Shown here piece by piece: positions 6,991-13,270 of a stretch of 13,270 nt of DNA. Below the pieces are notes generated by a model. It was not told the DNA's origin, searched no databases, and worked only from the letters and a program-made list of their open reading frames with translations. The stretch is from Ruminococcus sp. UBA7014. Its GTDB lineage: Bacteria; Bacillota; Clostridia; Oscillospirales; Ruminococcaceae. Both the position numbers and the translations under genes were made by a program. Each line of letters begins with the position of its first letter. The stretch's first letter is position 1. Location: NCBI GenBank assembly GCA_002449575.1, contig DJXC01000209.1:1-13270 (forward strand), written 5' to 3'.

Positions 6991-7667
6991 AAGTGTACAA
7001 GAATCAGAAAATCTGGAAAGTCTGTATTTTATGTTATGTGATACTCTGTCTTGTATGGAGTCTGAAAGCTTTTGTGCTGAATCCGGTATTAAGTCAGGTG
7101 ATTGCAAAAGATTCTGCTTTATGGTATCTGGTATCTGACGGAATGATAAAAAATCTCTGCTGGACACTTCCGGCAGTGTTGCTTATCCGGAAATTTGATG
7201 ATGATTTATATATCAGAAAACAGGAATTATTTCAGTTTCCGAAAAAATGGCAGGAATGGAAAGAAGTGCTTCCTGTTCTGGGCTTTGTCACTGCTTATTG
7301 TGTGCTGAGTTCTGTCGTTTCTCACAGAGGATTTTATTTTAATTCTGGTGGATTAACAGAATGTCTTGCCTATGTCTTTGTCGGCATCACCGAAGAATTT
7401 GTCTTCCGGGGATTTCTGCTGAATGCAACGATAACAGAAGAAAATAAATATAGTGCAGTCGGCATCAATGCGGTCATGTTTTTGTGCATTCATTTTCCGT
7501 CATGGATAATACACGGAGATTTTATTGCAAATTTTGCGAATTTCGGCTTTATTTCCATCATACTGCTGAGTATTTTCTTCAGCTGGAATATGCTGAGATT
7601 CCGAAATATCTGGATTCCGGTTATCACGCATATGCTGTGGGATATTCTTGTCACACTCCTGAATTGA
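6987..7667 (+). CDS. CPBP family intramembrane protein (putative metalloprotease)
   Basis: This 226-residue multi-pass membrane protein has the three sparse motifs of the CPBP (CAAX protease and bacteriocin-processing, Pfam Abi) family: EEFVFRG (136-142; E136, E137, R141), FLCIH (165-169; F165, H169) and HMLWD (215-219; H215, D219). Hydrophobic stretches lie near 11-35, 53-68, 94-112, 125-147, 158-174, 185-200 and 207-225, so I expect about six to eight membrane segments. Relatives include Rce1-type prenyl-protein proteases and proteins of bacteriocin maturation or self-immunity, but most bacterial members have no known substrate. No prenylation or bacteriocin gene is nearby. Its start overlaps the U32 stop (ATGA), with GGAGGAG (6969-6975) 11 bases upstream. 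It is the last gene before a terminator. The family call is firm and the substrate unknown. Confidence 0.87.
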   Translation: MKVYKNQKIWKVCILCYVILCLVWSLKAFVLNPVLSQVIAKDSALWYLVSDGMIKNLCWTLPAVLLIRKFDDDLYIRKQELFQFPKKWQEWKEVLPVLGFVTAYCVLSSVVSHRGFYFNSGGLTECLAYVFVGITEEFVFRGFLLNATITEENKYSAVGINAVMFLCIHFPSWIIHGDFIANFANFGFISIILLSIFFSWNMLRFRNIWIPVITHMLWDILVTLLN

Positions 7668-7703
7668 GAAAATGGCAGGTCTGTATCTTATCTGACAAAA
7701 TGC

Positions 7704-7735
7704 AATCAGCCTGAATATGGTTCAGGCTGATTTTT
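7704..7735. terminator. Rho-independent terminator between convergent genes
   Basis: A perfect 12-bp stem (AATCAGCCTGAA 7704-7715, TTCAGGCTGATT 7721-7732) with a 5-base loop TATGG is followed by TTTTT (7731-7735) and a further T-rich run to 7744. It sits between the CPBP stop (7667) and the minus-strand M23 stop (7743-7745). The T tract makes it strong for plus-strand transcripts. On the minus strand the hairpin is followed by GCATTTTG, a poorer U tract, so termination there would be weaker. Confidence 0.9.
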
Positions 7736-7742
7736 GATATTT

Positions 7743-8585
7743 TTATTCTGTTTCTGATGGTGTGGCGGCTTCGGGTGTGCCAAGAAATTCCACAGGATTC
7801 AGATAAGTTTCTCCCTGTAAGACTTCAAAATGCAGATGTGTCGGCAAAGAACTTTCAATGTCGGCAGTGTCTCCGAGTGCGCCGAGGACAGTACTTTTTT
7901 CGACAGCATCACCCACACTGACAGCAAGTCCGCTGTTCAGGCTGCAATATCTGGTAAGAATGCCGTTCTGATGGTCAATTGTCACTGTCACGCCCCAGAG
8001 TGCATCATTTTCAATATTCTTGATAATTCCGGCATTGACGGCACAGACTGTATCACCAAGATTTCCGGCAATATCAATGCCGTTGTGAGTCTGCCAGATT
8101 CCGGTAGTTTTGGATTTGACAAGTTCGCCATTGCTGAAATCTTCCAGAATTTCGCCGTTGATGGGATAACATGGTGGCTCTGCAACAGTTTGCAGAATCG
8201 TTTCTGTTTCGGTCTGTTCAGTCACAGAAACAGGCGCAGTTTCCGGCGCATCAATGACAGCAGCTTCCTGTATGATGGCTTCTGTCGGCAGAGGAGCAGT
8301 TTCCAGAGGCTGTACAGAAATCGGACGGGTCATTCTGGTTTCTGGTTTTGTCTCTCGTATCGTTTCCGCTTCTGTAGGCGGCTGTGTGGTTTTGGGAATA
8401 TCGGTCTGTACTTCCATTACTTTAATATCACCAACAGCAGAATTCAAGTCAATTTTGATTTGATTTCTTGTCTGTTCGTAGGCAAACCAGCAGGCAAAGC
8501 TGACCATTGCCATACAAAGCATCAGTACCAGATAAAACCCCAGATGTTTTTTTAATTTTTTTTTGGCAGCATGTTCTTTCATCAT
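7743..8585 (-). CDS. Membrane-anchored M23/LytM peptidase-domain protein, SpoIIQ-like
   Basis: This 280-residue protein has a short basic N terminus (KKKLKKH), one membrane helix at about 15-35, and a long Pro/Thr/Glu-rich linker (about 60-137). A C-terminal LytM/M23 domain (about 140-268) should sit outside the membrane. The metal ligands of active M23 endopeptidases are intact: HNGID (H167, D171) and HLH (H250, H252), with a further histidine H205 in IDHQNG. Members cut peptidoglycan cross-bridges. Size, single helix, LytM domain and the order GDAVEKSTVLGALGDTAD then LHFEV and LNPVEFL resemble SpoIIQ, the forespore partner of SpoIIIAH. The Bacillus SpoIIQ lacks the full metal site, whereas clostridial ones keep it. 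Alternatives are other envelope M23 proteins. GAGGTG lies 7 bases before the ATG at 8585, with a second ATG immediately after. It is divergent from the ABC pair and no sporulation gene adjoins it. Confidence 0.85.
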   Translation of the reverse strand: MMKEHAAKKKLKKHLGFYLVLMLCMAMVSFACWFAYEQTRNQIKIDLNSAVGDIKVMEVQTDIPKTTQPPTEAETIRETKPETRMTRPISVQPLETAPLPTEAIIQEAAVIDAPETAPVSVTEQTETETILQTVAEPPCYPINGEILEDFSNGELVKSKTTGIWQTHNGIDIAGNLGDTVCAVNAGIIKNIENDALWGVTVTIDHQNGILTRYCSLNSGLAVSVGDAVEKSTVLGALGDTADIESSLPTHLHFEVLQGETYLNPVEFLGTPEAATPSETE

Positions 8586-8596
8586 AAATCATCACC

Positions 8597-8656
8597 TCTG
8601 AGATTATCTTTGTCCGGAAACGGAAAAAATATTCACAGATGAAAAATAATCTCAGA
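8597..8656. repeat. 11-bp inverted repeat in the divergent intergenic region
   Basis: TCTGAGATTAT (8597-8607) is the exact reverse complement of ATAATCTCAGA (8646-8656), with 38 bases between the arms. Read outward, each divergent gene has ATAATCTCAGA upstream. The plus arm includes an AATAAT (8645-8650) that could be a weak -10 for the ABC genes. The minus arm includes GATAAT, but it lies too close to the M23 ribosome site to be a comfortable -10. No good -35 boxes are present. It could be a paired operator, a hairpin or chance, and I cannot decide from one sequence. Confidence 0.45.
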
Positions 8657-8680
8657 TAGTGTATCATCTGGAAAAGATTC

Positions 8681-8689
8681 AGGAAAGGA
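8681..8689 (+). promoter_or_regulatory. Ribosome binding site that decides the first ABC gene start
   Basis: AGGAAAGGA at 8681-8689 lies 11 bases before ATG 8701. The open frame extends back to GTG 8659, but no purine-rich site precedes that codon, so 8701 is chosen. Confidence 0.65.
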
Positions 8690-8700
8690 ATTTTGAATTC

Positions 8701-10428
8701 ATGCAGAAATTACTGAAATTTTTAAAGCCCTATCAACTGGAGCTGATAATTGCACCAATTTTTAAATTATTGGAAGCCATATTTGAATTGTTTGTTCCGG
8801 TGATAATGGCAAAAATTATTGATAATGGAATTGCAAATCAGGATGCAAATTATATTTTCAGAATGTGCGGACTGATTGTCATAATGGGAATCTGCGGACT
8901 GTGCTTTGCACTGACCTGTCAGTATTTTGCGGCACGGTGTGCGTTTCGTTATGGTGCAGATTTGCGGAAAGCTTTATATGAACATATGAATCAGCTTTCC
9001 GAAACAGAAATTGACAAGTTCGGTACTTCCACACTGATTAACAGAATAACAAATGATGTCACTGCTTCACAGTCAGGAGTGAATATGTTTGTCCGTCTTG
9101 CAACTCGTGCGCCGTTTCTGATAATTGGTGCAATTGTGATGGTGCTGACAATAGATGCAGAATTAGCCCTGATTTTTCTGATGATTGCACCGATAGTGGG
9201 ATTTTTATTATATTTTGTCATGCACAGGACGATTCCGTTGTATGCGAAAAATCAGAAAAAATTAGATATTATCGCAAGGCATACAGGCGAAAATCTTGAT
9301 GGTATCCGTGTGATAAGGGCATTTTCCCGGCAGAAGCAGGAAGTACAGAAATTTCAGGACGAATGTGCAGACCTCGAACGGAGTATGATAGCTGTCGGAA
9401 AAATTTCGGCAGTACTGAACCCGCTGACGTTTATGATTATGAATCTGGGAATTGTAGCAGTATTATGGTTCGGGGGAATGCATGTGGATACCGGAAGGCT
9501 GAGTCAGGGAGATTTAATGGCATTTACGAATTATATGACCCAAATTCTTCTTGCAATGGTAGTACTTGCCAATCTGATAGTGATTCTGACAAAGGCACAG
9601 GCTTCTTCACTGAGAGTTGCTGAAATTCTGGAAACGCCATCTTCCATGCAGAATGGTACAGAACTTCCGGAAGTACCAGATTCCGGGGAGATATTGTCGT
9701 TTCGGGATGTGAGTTTTTCTTATGCCGGTGCAGGTGACAAAGCACTGGAGCATATTAGTTTTACGTTGCAAAAAGGACAGACGCTTGGCATTATCGGTGG
9801 TACAGGTTCAGGAAAATCGACACTTGCGGGACTGATTTCCAGAAGCTATGATGCCACAGAAGGTGAAATTTGTATTTTCGGGAAGAATATTAAAAATTAT
9901 CAGTTAAAGGCACTGCACCGGAAAATTGGAACTGTACCGCAGAAAGCGGTATTATTTACCGGAACAGTCAGGGAAAATTTACAGTTTGCAGATGAGCATA
10001 TTTCAGATGCAGACATGTGGCAGGCTGTTGAGATTGCACAGGCAGATTTTGTGAATACTCTGCAATATGGACTGGATACCCATCTGGTACAGGGCGGAAG
10101 AAATCTTTCCGGCGGTCAGAAGCAAAGGCTGACAATTGCCAGAGCCTTGGCCGGAAAACCAGATGTTTTAATTCTGGATGACAGCATGAGTGCGCTGGAT
10201 TATGCAACAGATGCCAGATTAAGAAATGCCTTGCATACCCAATGTGATGGTATGACGAAAATTATCATTTCGCAGAGAGCAACTTCTCTCATGACAGCAG
10301 ACTGGATTCTTGTCCTTGATGACGGAATTTGTGTCGGACAGGGAACACATGAATCTTTAATGCAGACTTGTGACATCTATCAGGAAATCTATCATTCACA
10401 GATGCAGTCAGGAGGAAAAAAGTCATGA
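8701..10428 (+). CDS. ABC exporter half-transporter, degenerate-site subunit
   Basis: This 575-residue half-transporter joins an exporter-type six-helix membrane domain (about 1-310) to an ATPase domain (about 330-575). Motifs are Walker A GGTGSGKST (366-374), Q-loop VPQKA (Q414), a canonical signature LSGGQ (469-473), and Walker B LILDD (D493). The catalytic glutamate after Walker B is replaced by aspartate (D494, in LDDSMSALD) and the switch histidine by glutamine (IISQR, Q525). These two changes mark the subunit that supplies the non-hydrolysing ATP site in heterodimeric exporters such as TM287/288 and BmrCD. Its partner follows with an ATGA overlap. Substrates of such pairs are commonly drugs, lipids or peptides, and nothing here identifies the cargo. 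The upstream promoter is not clear, though an AATAAT at 8645-8650 is a weak candidate. Confidence 0.92.
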   Translation: MQKLLKFLKPYQLELIIAPIFKLLEAIFELFVPVIMAKIIDNGIANQDANYIFRMCGLIVIMGICGLCFALTCQYFAARCAFRYGADLRKALYEHMNQLSETEIDKFGTSTLINRITNDVTASQSGVNMFVRLATRAPFLIIGAIVMVLTIDAELALIFLMIAPIVGFLLYFVMHRTIPLYAKNQKKLDIIARHTGENLDGIRVIRAFSRQKQEVQKFQDECADLERSMIAVGKISAVLNPLTFMIMNLGIVAVLWFGGMHVDTGRLSQGDLMAFTNYMTQILLAMVVLANLIVILTKAQASSLRVAEILETPSSMQNGTELPEVPDSGEILSFRDVSFSYAGAGDKALEHISFTLQKGQTLGIIGGTGSGKSTLAGLISRSYDATEGEICIFGKNIKNYQLKALHRKIGTVPQKAVLFTGTVRENLQFADEHISDADMWQAVEIAQADFVNTLQYGLDTHLVQGGRNLSGGQKQRLTIARALAGKPDVLILDDSMSALDYATDARLRNALHTQCDGMTKIIISQRATSLMTADWILVLDDGICVGQGTHESLMQTCDIYQEIYHSQMQSGGKKS

Positions 10429-12164
10429 AAGCGACAATTGCAAGAATTCTGAAATACTGCCGGGCTTACTGGGGCTATCTGATTCTGACAGTTTTATGTA
10501 CGTTTATCGGGATTTCACTTTCTCTGATAGTGCCTGTCATGATTGGAAAAGCTGTAGATTATGCAGTCGGAGCAAATCAGGTGGATTTTGCCGGACTCGG
10601 AAAAATTGCTTTGCTGTTGGGAAGTATGATACTTGTCAGCAGTTTGTTTCAGTTTCTGGAAAGTTTGTTTATCAATAAGCTGGCATTCGGAACAGTGAAA
10701 GATTTGCGCTCGGAACTGACGGAAAAGCTTGAAGAAATGCCCGTTTCCTATATTGACGGGAATGCCCGTGGCGATATGATGGCAAGAGTGATTTCTGATA
10801 TTGAAATTGTATCTGACGGCTTGTTGCAGGGATTTGCGCAGTTATTTACCGGAATTGTGACCATTCTCGGAACATTGATTTTTATGCTGACAATCAATGT
10901 GAAAATTACAGTGATTGTTGTTCTGATGACACCCTTGTCACTGCTTGCCGCTGCAAAAATTACGGCTCTTTCTCATAACGCATTTCAGCGGCAGTCAAAA
11001 CTAAGAGGAGATATTGGCGGATTTACAGAGGAACTTGTCGGAAGTCAGAAGCTTGTCAAGGCATTTGCTTATGAAGAACGTGCAGAAAAACGATTTTCTG
11101 TTATGAATCAGGAACTTGCCGAAGCCGGACTGAAAGCAACATTTTTTTCATCTCTGAGCAATCCGACAACACGTTTTGTCAACGGGCTGATTTATGCCGC
11201 TGTTGGAACAGTAGGCGCATTAGGGGCGATTGGTGCGCTACCATGGGTTGGAACAATGACAGTCGGCAGTCTGGCAAGTTTTCTGGCATTTTCAAATCAG
11301 TATACCAAGCCTTTCAATGAAATTTCCGGTGTGGTTGCCGAATTGCAGAATGCGGTTTCCTGCGCACAGAGAGTGTTTGAAGTACTGGATACACCATCTG
11401 AACCAGATGACAGTCAGTGCGAAGTCATGCATTCCTGTCAGGGTGAACTGGAATGTAAAGACGTATCTTTTTCTTATCTGCCGGAAAAACCGCTGATTCA
11501 GCATTTCAGCATGAAAGCACAGCCGGGTCAGAAAATTGCTATTGTAGGACCTACTGGCTGCGGCAAATCGACAATCATTAATTTATTGCTGAGATTTTAT
11601 GAAATACAGGACGGCGAAATTCTGATTGACGGCAGAAGTACCAGAACATTCACCCGTGACAGTCTGAGAAATCAATTTGGAATGGTCTTGCAGGAAACGT
11701 GGATTTTTACCGGAACAGTTGCCGAAAATATCGGTTATGGAAAGCCCGGTGCTTCCAGAGAAGAAATCATGCAGGCAGCAAAAGCAGCTCATGCACATGG
11801 GTTTATCAAACGTCTGCCGAATGGATATGATACAGTTATTTCTGATATTTCCGGCTTGTCACAGGGGCAGAAACAGTTGCTTTGTATTGCACGTATCATG
11901 CTGACAAATCCGCCGATGTTGATTCTGGATGAAGCAACCAGCAGTATCGACCTGAGAACAGAACACAGAATTCAGAGAGCGTTTGAAACATTGATGCAGG
12001 GAAAAACCAGTTTTGTCATTGCCCACCGTCTTTCGACAATTCAGAATGCAAATCTGATACTTGTCATGCGTGACGGAAATATCATCGAACAGGGAAGTCA
12101 TGACGAACTGATACAGAAAGACGGTTTTTATGCAGATTTGTATCAGTCACAGTTTGCCGGGTAA
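10425..12164 (+). CDS. ABC exporter half-transporter, catalytically competent subunit
   Basis: This 579-residue partner of the preceding gene has the same layout: six membrane helices (about 15-310) and an ATPase domain (about 340-579). Motifs are Walker A GPTGCGKST (375-383), Q-loop VLQET (Q423), Walker B LILDE with catalytic glutamate E503, and switch histidine H534 (IAHR). Its signature motif is LSQGQ (478-482) instead of LSGGQ. In a head-to-tail dimer this altered signature faces the neighbour's degenerate Walker site. Its own intact Walker site faces the neighbour's normal LSGGQ, giving one active and one degenerate ATP site. The start overlaps the upstream stop by four bases (ATGA), with AGGAGG (10410-10415) 9 bases before it, which favours balanced synthesis of the two subunits. 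The cargo is unknown. No terminator is obvious after the stop. Confidence 0.93.
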   Translation: MKATIARILKYCRAYWGYLILTVLCTFIGISLSLIVPVMIGKAVDYAVGANQVDFAGLGKIALLLGSMILVSSLFQFLESLFINKLAFGTVKDLRSELTEKLEEMPVSYIDGNARGDMMARVISDIEIVSDGLLQGFAQLFTGIVTILGTLIFMLTINVKITVIVVLMTPLSLLAAAKITALSHNAFQRQSKLRGDIGGFTEELVGSQKLVKAFAYEERAEKRFSVMNQELAEAGLKATFFSSLSNPTTRFVNGLIYAAVGTVGALGAIGALPWVGTMTVGSLASFLAFSNQYTKPFNEISGVVAELQNAVSCAQRVFEVLDTPSEPDDSQCEVMHSCQGELECKDVSFSYLPEKPLIQHFSMKAQPGQKIAIVGPTGCGKSTIINLLLRFYEIQDGEILIDGRSTRTFTRDSLRNQFGMVLQETWIFTGTVAENIGYGKPGASREEIMQAAKAAHAHGFIKRLPNGYDTVISDISGLSQGQKQLLCIARIMLTNPPMLILDEATSSIDLRTEHRIQRAFETLMQGKTSFVIAHRLSTIQNANLILVMRDGNIIEQGSHDELIQKDGFYADLYQSQFAG

Positions 12165-12187
12165 TGCAAAAAAATAAAATTTCACTA

Positions 12188-12216
12188 TTGCATTCCGGAA
12201 ATATTTGTGCTATAAT
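12188..12216 (+). promoter_or_regulatory. Extended -10 promoter before the small membrane protein gene
   Basis: A perfect -10 TATAAT (12211-12216) with an extended TG (12208-12209) is preceded at 17 bases by a weak -35, TTGCAT (12188-12193). The predicted start near 12223 leaves a leader of about 33 bases with AAGGAG (12240-12245), 10 bases before the ATG. The 91-base gap 12165-12255 contains only this promoter and ribosome site; the 7-base repeat AATGCAA/TTGCATT there has an 18-base loop and no T tract. Confidence 0.7.
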
Positions 12217-12255
12217 AAAAAAGAAATGCAAATATCATAAAGGAGACTGAATTTT

Positions 12256-12564
12256 ATGGAAACAGTTGACAATTCATTATTTCCCATTCGTATGGGAATG
12301 CATATTTTTCTCGGACTGCTTGCTTTATTAGTATTTGGTTTGCAGTTTATCCGTTATCGGAAAAGCCATCATCTTGTGCTGGCGATTGCATTGCCATGCA
12401 CACTGCTGCCGTATCTGATTCACAGTATGAGTTTTTTCTATGGTCTGGGAATAGTGGAGTTTGCAGCACTGATTCTGTCATGTGTGCTGTCGGTCACAGT
12501 AGATAAAAAGAAAATGTCAGAAACAGATACACAAGAATCTGTTCAGGAGGAAAATGTTTCATGA
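12256..12564 (+). CDS. Small membrane protein of unknown function
   Basis: I do not recognise this 102-residue protein. It has three hydrophobic segments (about 13-32, 41-57 and 62-82) with a short positively charged turn between the first two (RYRKSHH, 33-39). A hydrophilic Lys-then-Glu-rich tail (83-102) follows. The positive-inside rule suggests the RYRKSHH loop is cytoplasmic. There are no catalytic motifs or signal peptidase site that I can see. It is supported as a real gene by its own extended -10 promoter, a good AAGGAG site, and an ATGA overlap with the following dehydrogenase gene, which borrows AGGAGG (12545-12550) from its 3' end. That coupling suggests joint expression with the dehydrogenase but gives no clue to function. 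Confidence 0.75.
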   Translation: METVDNSLFPIRMGMHIFLGLLALLVFGLQFIRYRKSHHLVLAIALPCTLLPYLIHSMSFFYGLGIVEFAALILSCVLSVTVDKKKMSETDTQESVQEENVS

Positions 12565-13270
12565 AAATTGTGATTCCTGACGGCGATACACTTGCACTGC
12601 CGGATATGAAAACACATATTCTGGAAATTTTTTCACAGTATGGGGAAGTTGTCTGCAACGGTACGACAAAGCCGGAAGAAGTCGCTGAAAAAATCGGTGA
12701 TGCAGATGCAGTTCTCTGCAATAAAACCCCCATTACCAGAGAAGTTATCGGGAAATGTCCAAATCTGAAGTATATCGGCTTATTTGCAACAGGGTATAAT
12801 AATATTGATATTCCGGCAGCAACAGAGAAAAAAATTATCGTCTGCAATGCCGGGGCATATTCCACACATGCAGTAGTACAGCATACATTTGCACTGCTGT
12901 TTGCTTTAGCCGGAAATCTGATGAAATATCATCATGCTGTTAAGGCAGGAGAATGGGAACGCAGTCCGGTATTTTCTTATTTTCCGTACCCCGTGCATGA
13001 ACTGTATCAGAAAACATTCGGTGTGATAGGCTTCGGCAGTATCGGGCAGCATGTGGCAAAAGCTGCTGATGCCTTCGGAATGCGTGTGCTTGTCAGTACC
13101 AGAACCAGACCGGAATCCTGTCCGTATGAACTTGTTGCACAGAAAGAAATTTTTCAGCAGTCAGATGTTGTCAGCATTCACTGTCCACTGACAGAACAGA
13201 CAGCAAATCTGATAAATAAAGAAACACTCAGCTTGATGAAGCCCTCTGCTTACTTGATTAATACTGCTCG
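12561..13270 (+). CDS. D-2-hydroxyacid dehydrogenase (NAD(P)-dependent), 3' end outside window
   Basis: The first 236 codons of this gene are present, and the frame is open at the window end. Such enzymes interconvert 2-oxoacids and D-2-hydroxyacids (glycerate, hydroxypyruvate, lactate or phosphoglycerate types) in the cytoplasm. The nucleotide-binding loop is GFGSIG (157-162) in KTFGVIGFGSIGQ. The N-terminal domain shows LFATGYNNIDI (74-84) and CNAGAYST (95-102), normal for the family. The last complete residues are INTA, and the next two bases, CG, fix the following residue as arginine, the expected substrate-binding arginine. The catalytic Glu and His lie beyond the window. After the second strand of the Rossmann fold the sequence is STRTRP (179-184), lacking the acidic residue typical of NAD-specific enzymes, so NADP use is possible. 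The start is the ATG overlapping the upstream stop (ATGA), with AGGAGG 10 bases before it. The exact substrate cannot be told. Confidence 0.9.
   Translation, partial: MKIVIPDGDTLALPDMKTHILEIFSQYGEVVCNGTTKPEEVAEKIGDADAVLCNKTPITREVIGKCPNLKYIGLFATGYNNIDIPAATEKKIIVCNAGAYSTHAVVQHTFALLFALAGNLMKYHHAVKAGEWERSPVFSYFPYPVHELYQKTFGVIGFGSIGQHVAKAADAFGMRVLVSTRTRPESCPYELVAQKEIFQQSDVVSIHCPLTEQTANLINKETLSLMKPSAYLINTA

Noticed and set aside
6508..7167. 219-codon open frame on the minus strand opposite the U32 and CPBP genes
   Set aside because: It straddles two well-supported plus-strand genes, has no recognisable domain, and has an odd Ile/Ser/Phe-rich composition typical of a reverse-frame shadow.
6987..7667. 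Reading the CPBP (Abi) protein as evidence for a phage-defence system
   Set aside because: The family name is historical; the gene is the end of a housekeeping cluster with no defence, toxin or bacteriocin genes nearby.
7830..8555. 241-codon plus-strand open frame opposite the M23 gene
   Set aside because: It mirrors the M23 coding sequence, is rich in Cys/Phe/Arg with no domain, and lacks a promoter or ribosome site.
8659..8700. Earlier in-frame GTG start adding 14 residues to the first ABC subunit
   Set aside because: No ribosome site precedes it, while ATG 8701 has AGGAAAGGA 11 bases upstream and starts where exporter-type proteins normally start.
12163..12194. Inverted repeat AATGCAA/TTGCATT after the second ABC gene as a terminator
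   Set aside because: Only 7 bp with an 18-base loop, AT-rich, no T tract, and it overlaps the next -35 box.
1..13270. CRISPR arrays, tRNA/rRNA genes, insertion sequences, attachment sites or an undescribed multi-gene system
   Set aside because: No regularly spaced repeats, transposase motifs, terminal inverted repeats or RNA gene signatures were seen, and all genes but one small membrane protein fall into known families.

Overview
The window looks like chromosomal DNA from a low-to-mid G+C (about 42% by eye) Gram-positive anaerobe of the class Clostridia, most likely in the Ruminococcus/Oscillospiraceae neighbourhood. Pointers are the PcrA-type helicase with a C-terminal Tudor-like domain, a flavin-dependent ThyX with a cysteine-rich tail, a SpoIIQ-like M23 protein, purine-rich Shine-Dalgarno sequences and extended -10 promoters of the TGCTATAATAAA type. 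The lineage assignment is inference from remembered family features, not from a search. I see no rRNA, tRNA, CRISPR array, insertion sequence, phage gene or integrase. Almost the whole window is coding, and no gene-free stretch exceeds 120 bases.

Layout. (1) 1-2423: a promoter and the UvrD/PcrA DNA helicase. (2) 2441-7667: a new promoter followed by six tightly packed plus-strand genes: thyX, a DJ-1/PfpI protein, 5-formyltetrahydrofolate cyclo-ligase, mltG, a U32 (TrhP/RlhA-like) protein and a CPBP membrane protein. After thyX, every junction is a 41-base gap, a 2-base gap or an overlap. (3) 7704-7735: a hairpin terminator between convergent genes. (4) 7743-8585, minus strand: a membrane-anchored M23/LytM protein resembling SpoIIQ. 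(5) 8586-8700: a divergent intergenic region with an 11-bp inverted repeat. (6) 8701-12164: two translationally coupled ABC half-transporters whose motif differences mark them as the two unequal halves of one heterodimeric exporter. (7) 12188-13270: a third promoter, a small unknown membrane protein, and a D-2-hydroxyacid dehydrogenase cut by the window end.

How the genes relate. ThyX (dTMP synthesis from methylene-THF, releasing THF) and the cyclo-ligase (recovery of 5-formyl-THF) share the one-carbon folate pool. MltG followed by a U32 protein recalls the Bacillus subtilis yrrL-yrrM-yrrN-yrrO region, where cell-wall and tRNA-modification genes are neighbours. The ABC pair forms a self-contained exporter with one predicted degenerate ATP site.

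I found nothing that looks like an undescribed defence or mobile system. The window reads as ordinary core genome. The best second looks are the insertion in the helicase 1A domain, the asymmetric exporter, the SpoIIQ-like protein with an intact metal site, the symmetric divergent intergenic element, and a strong excess of CCGG.
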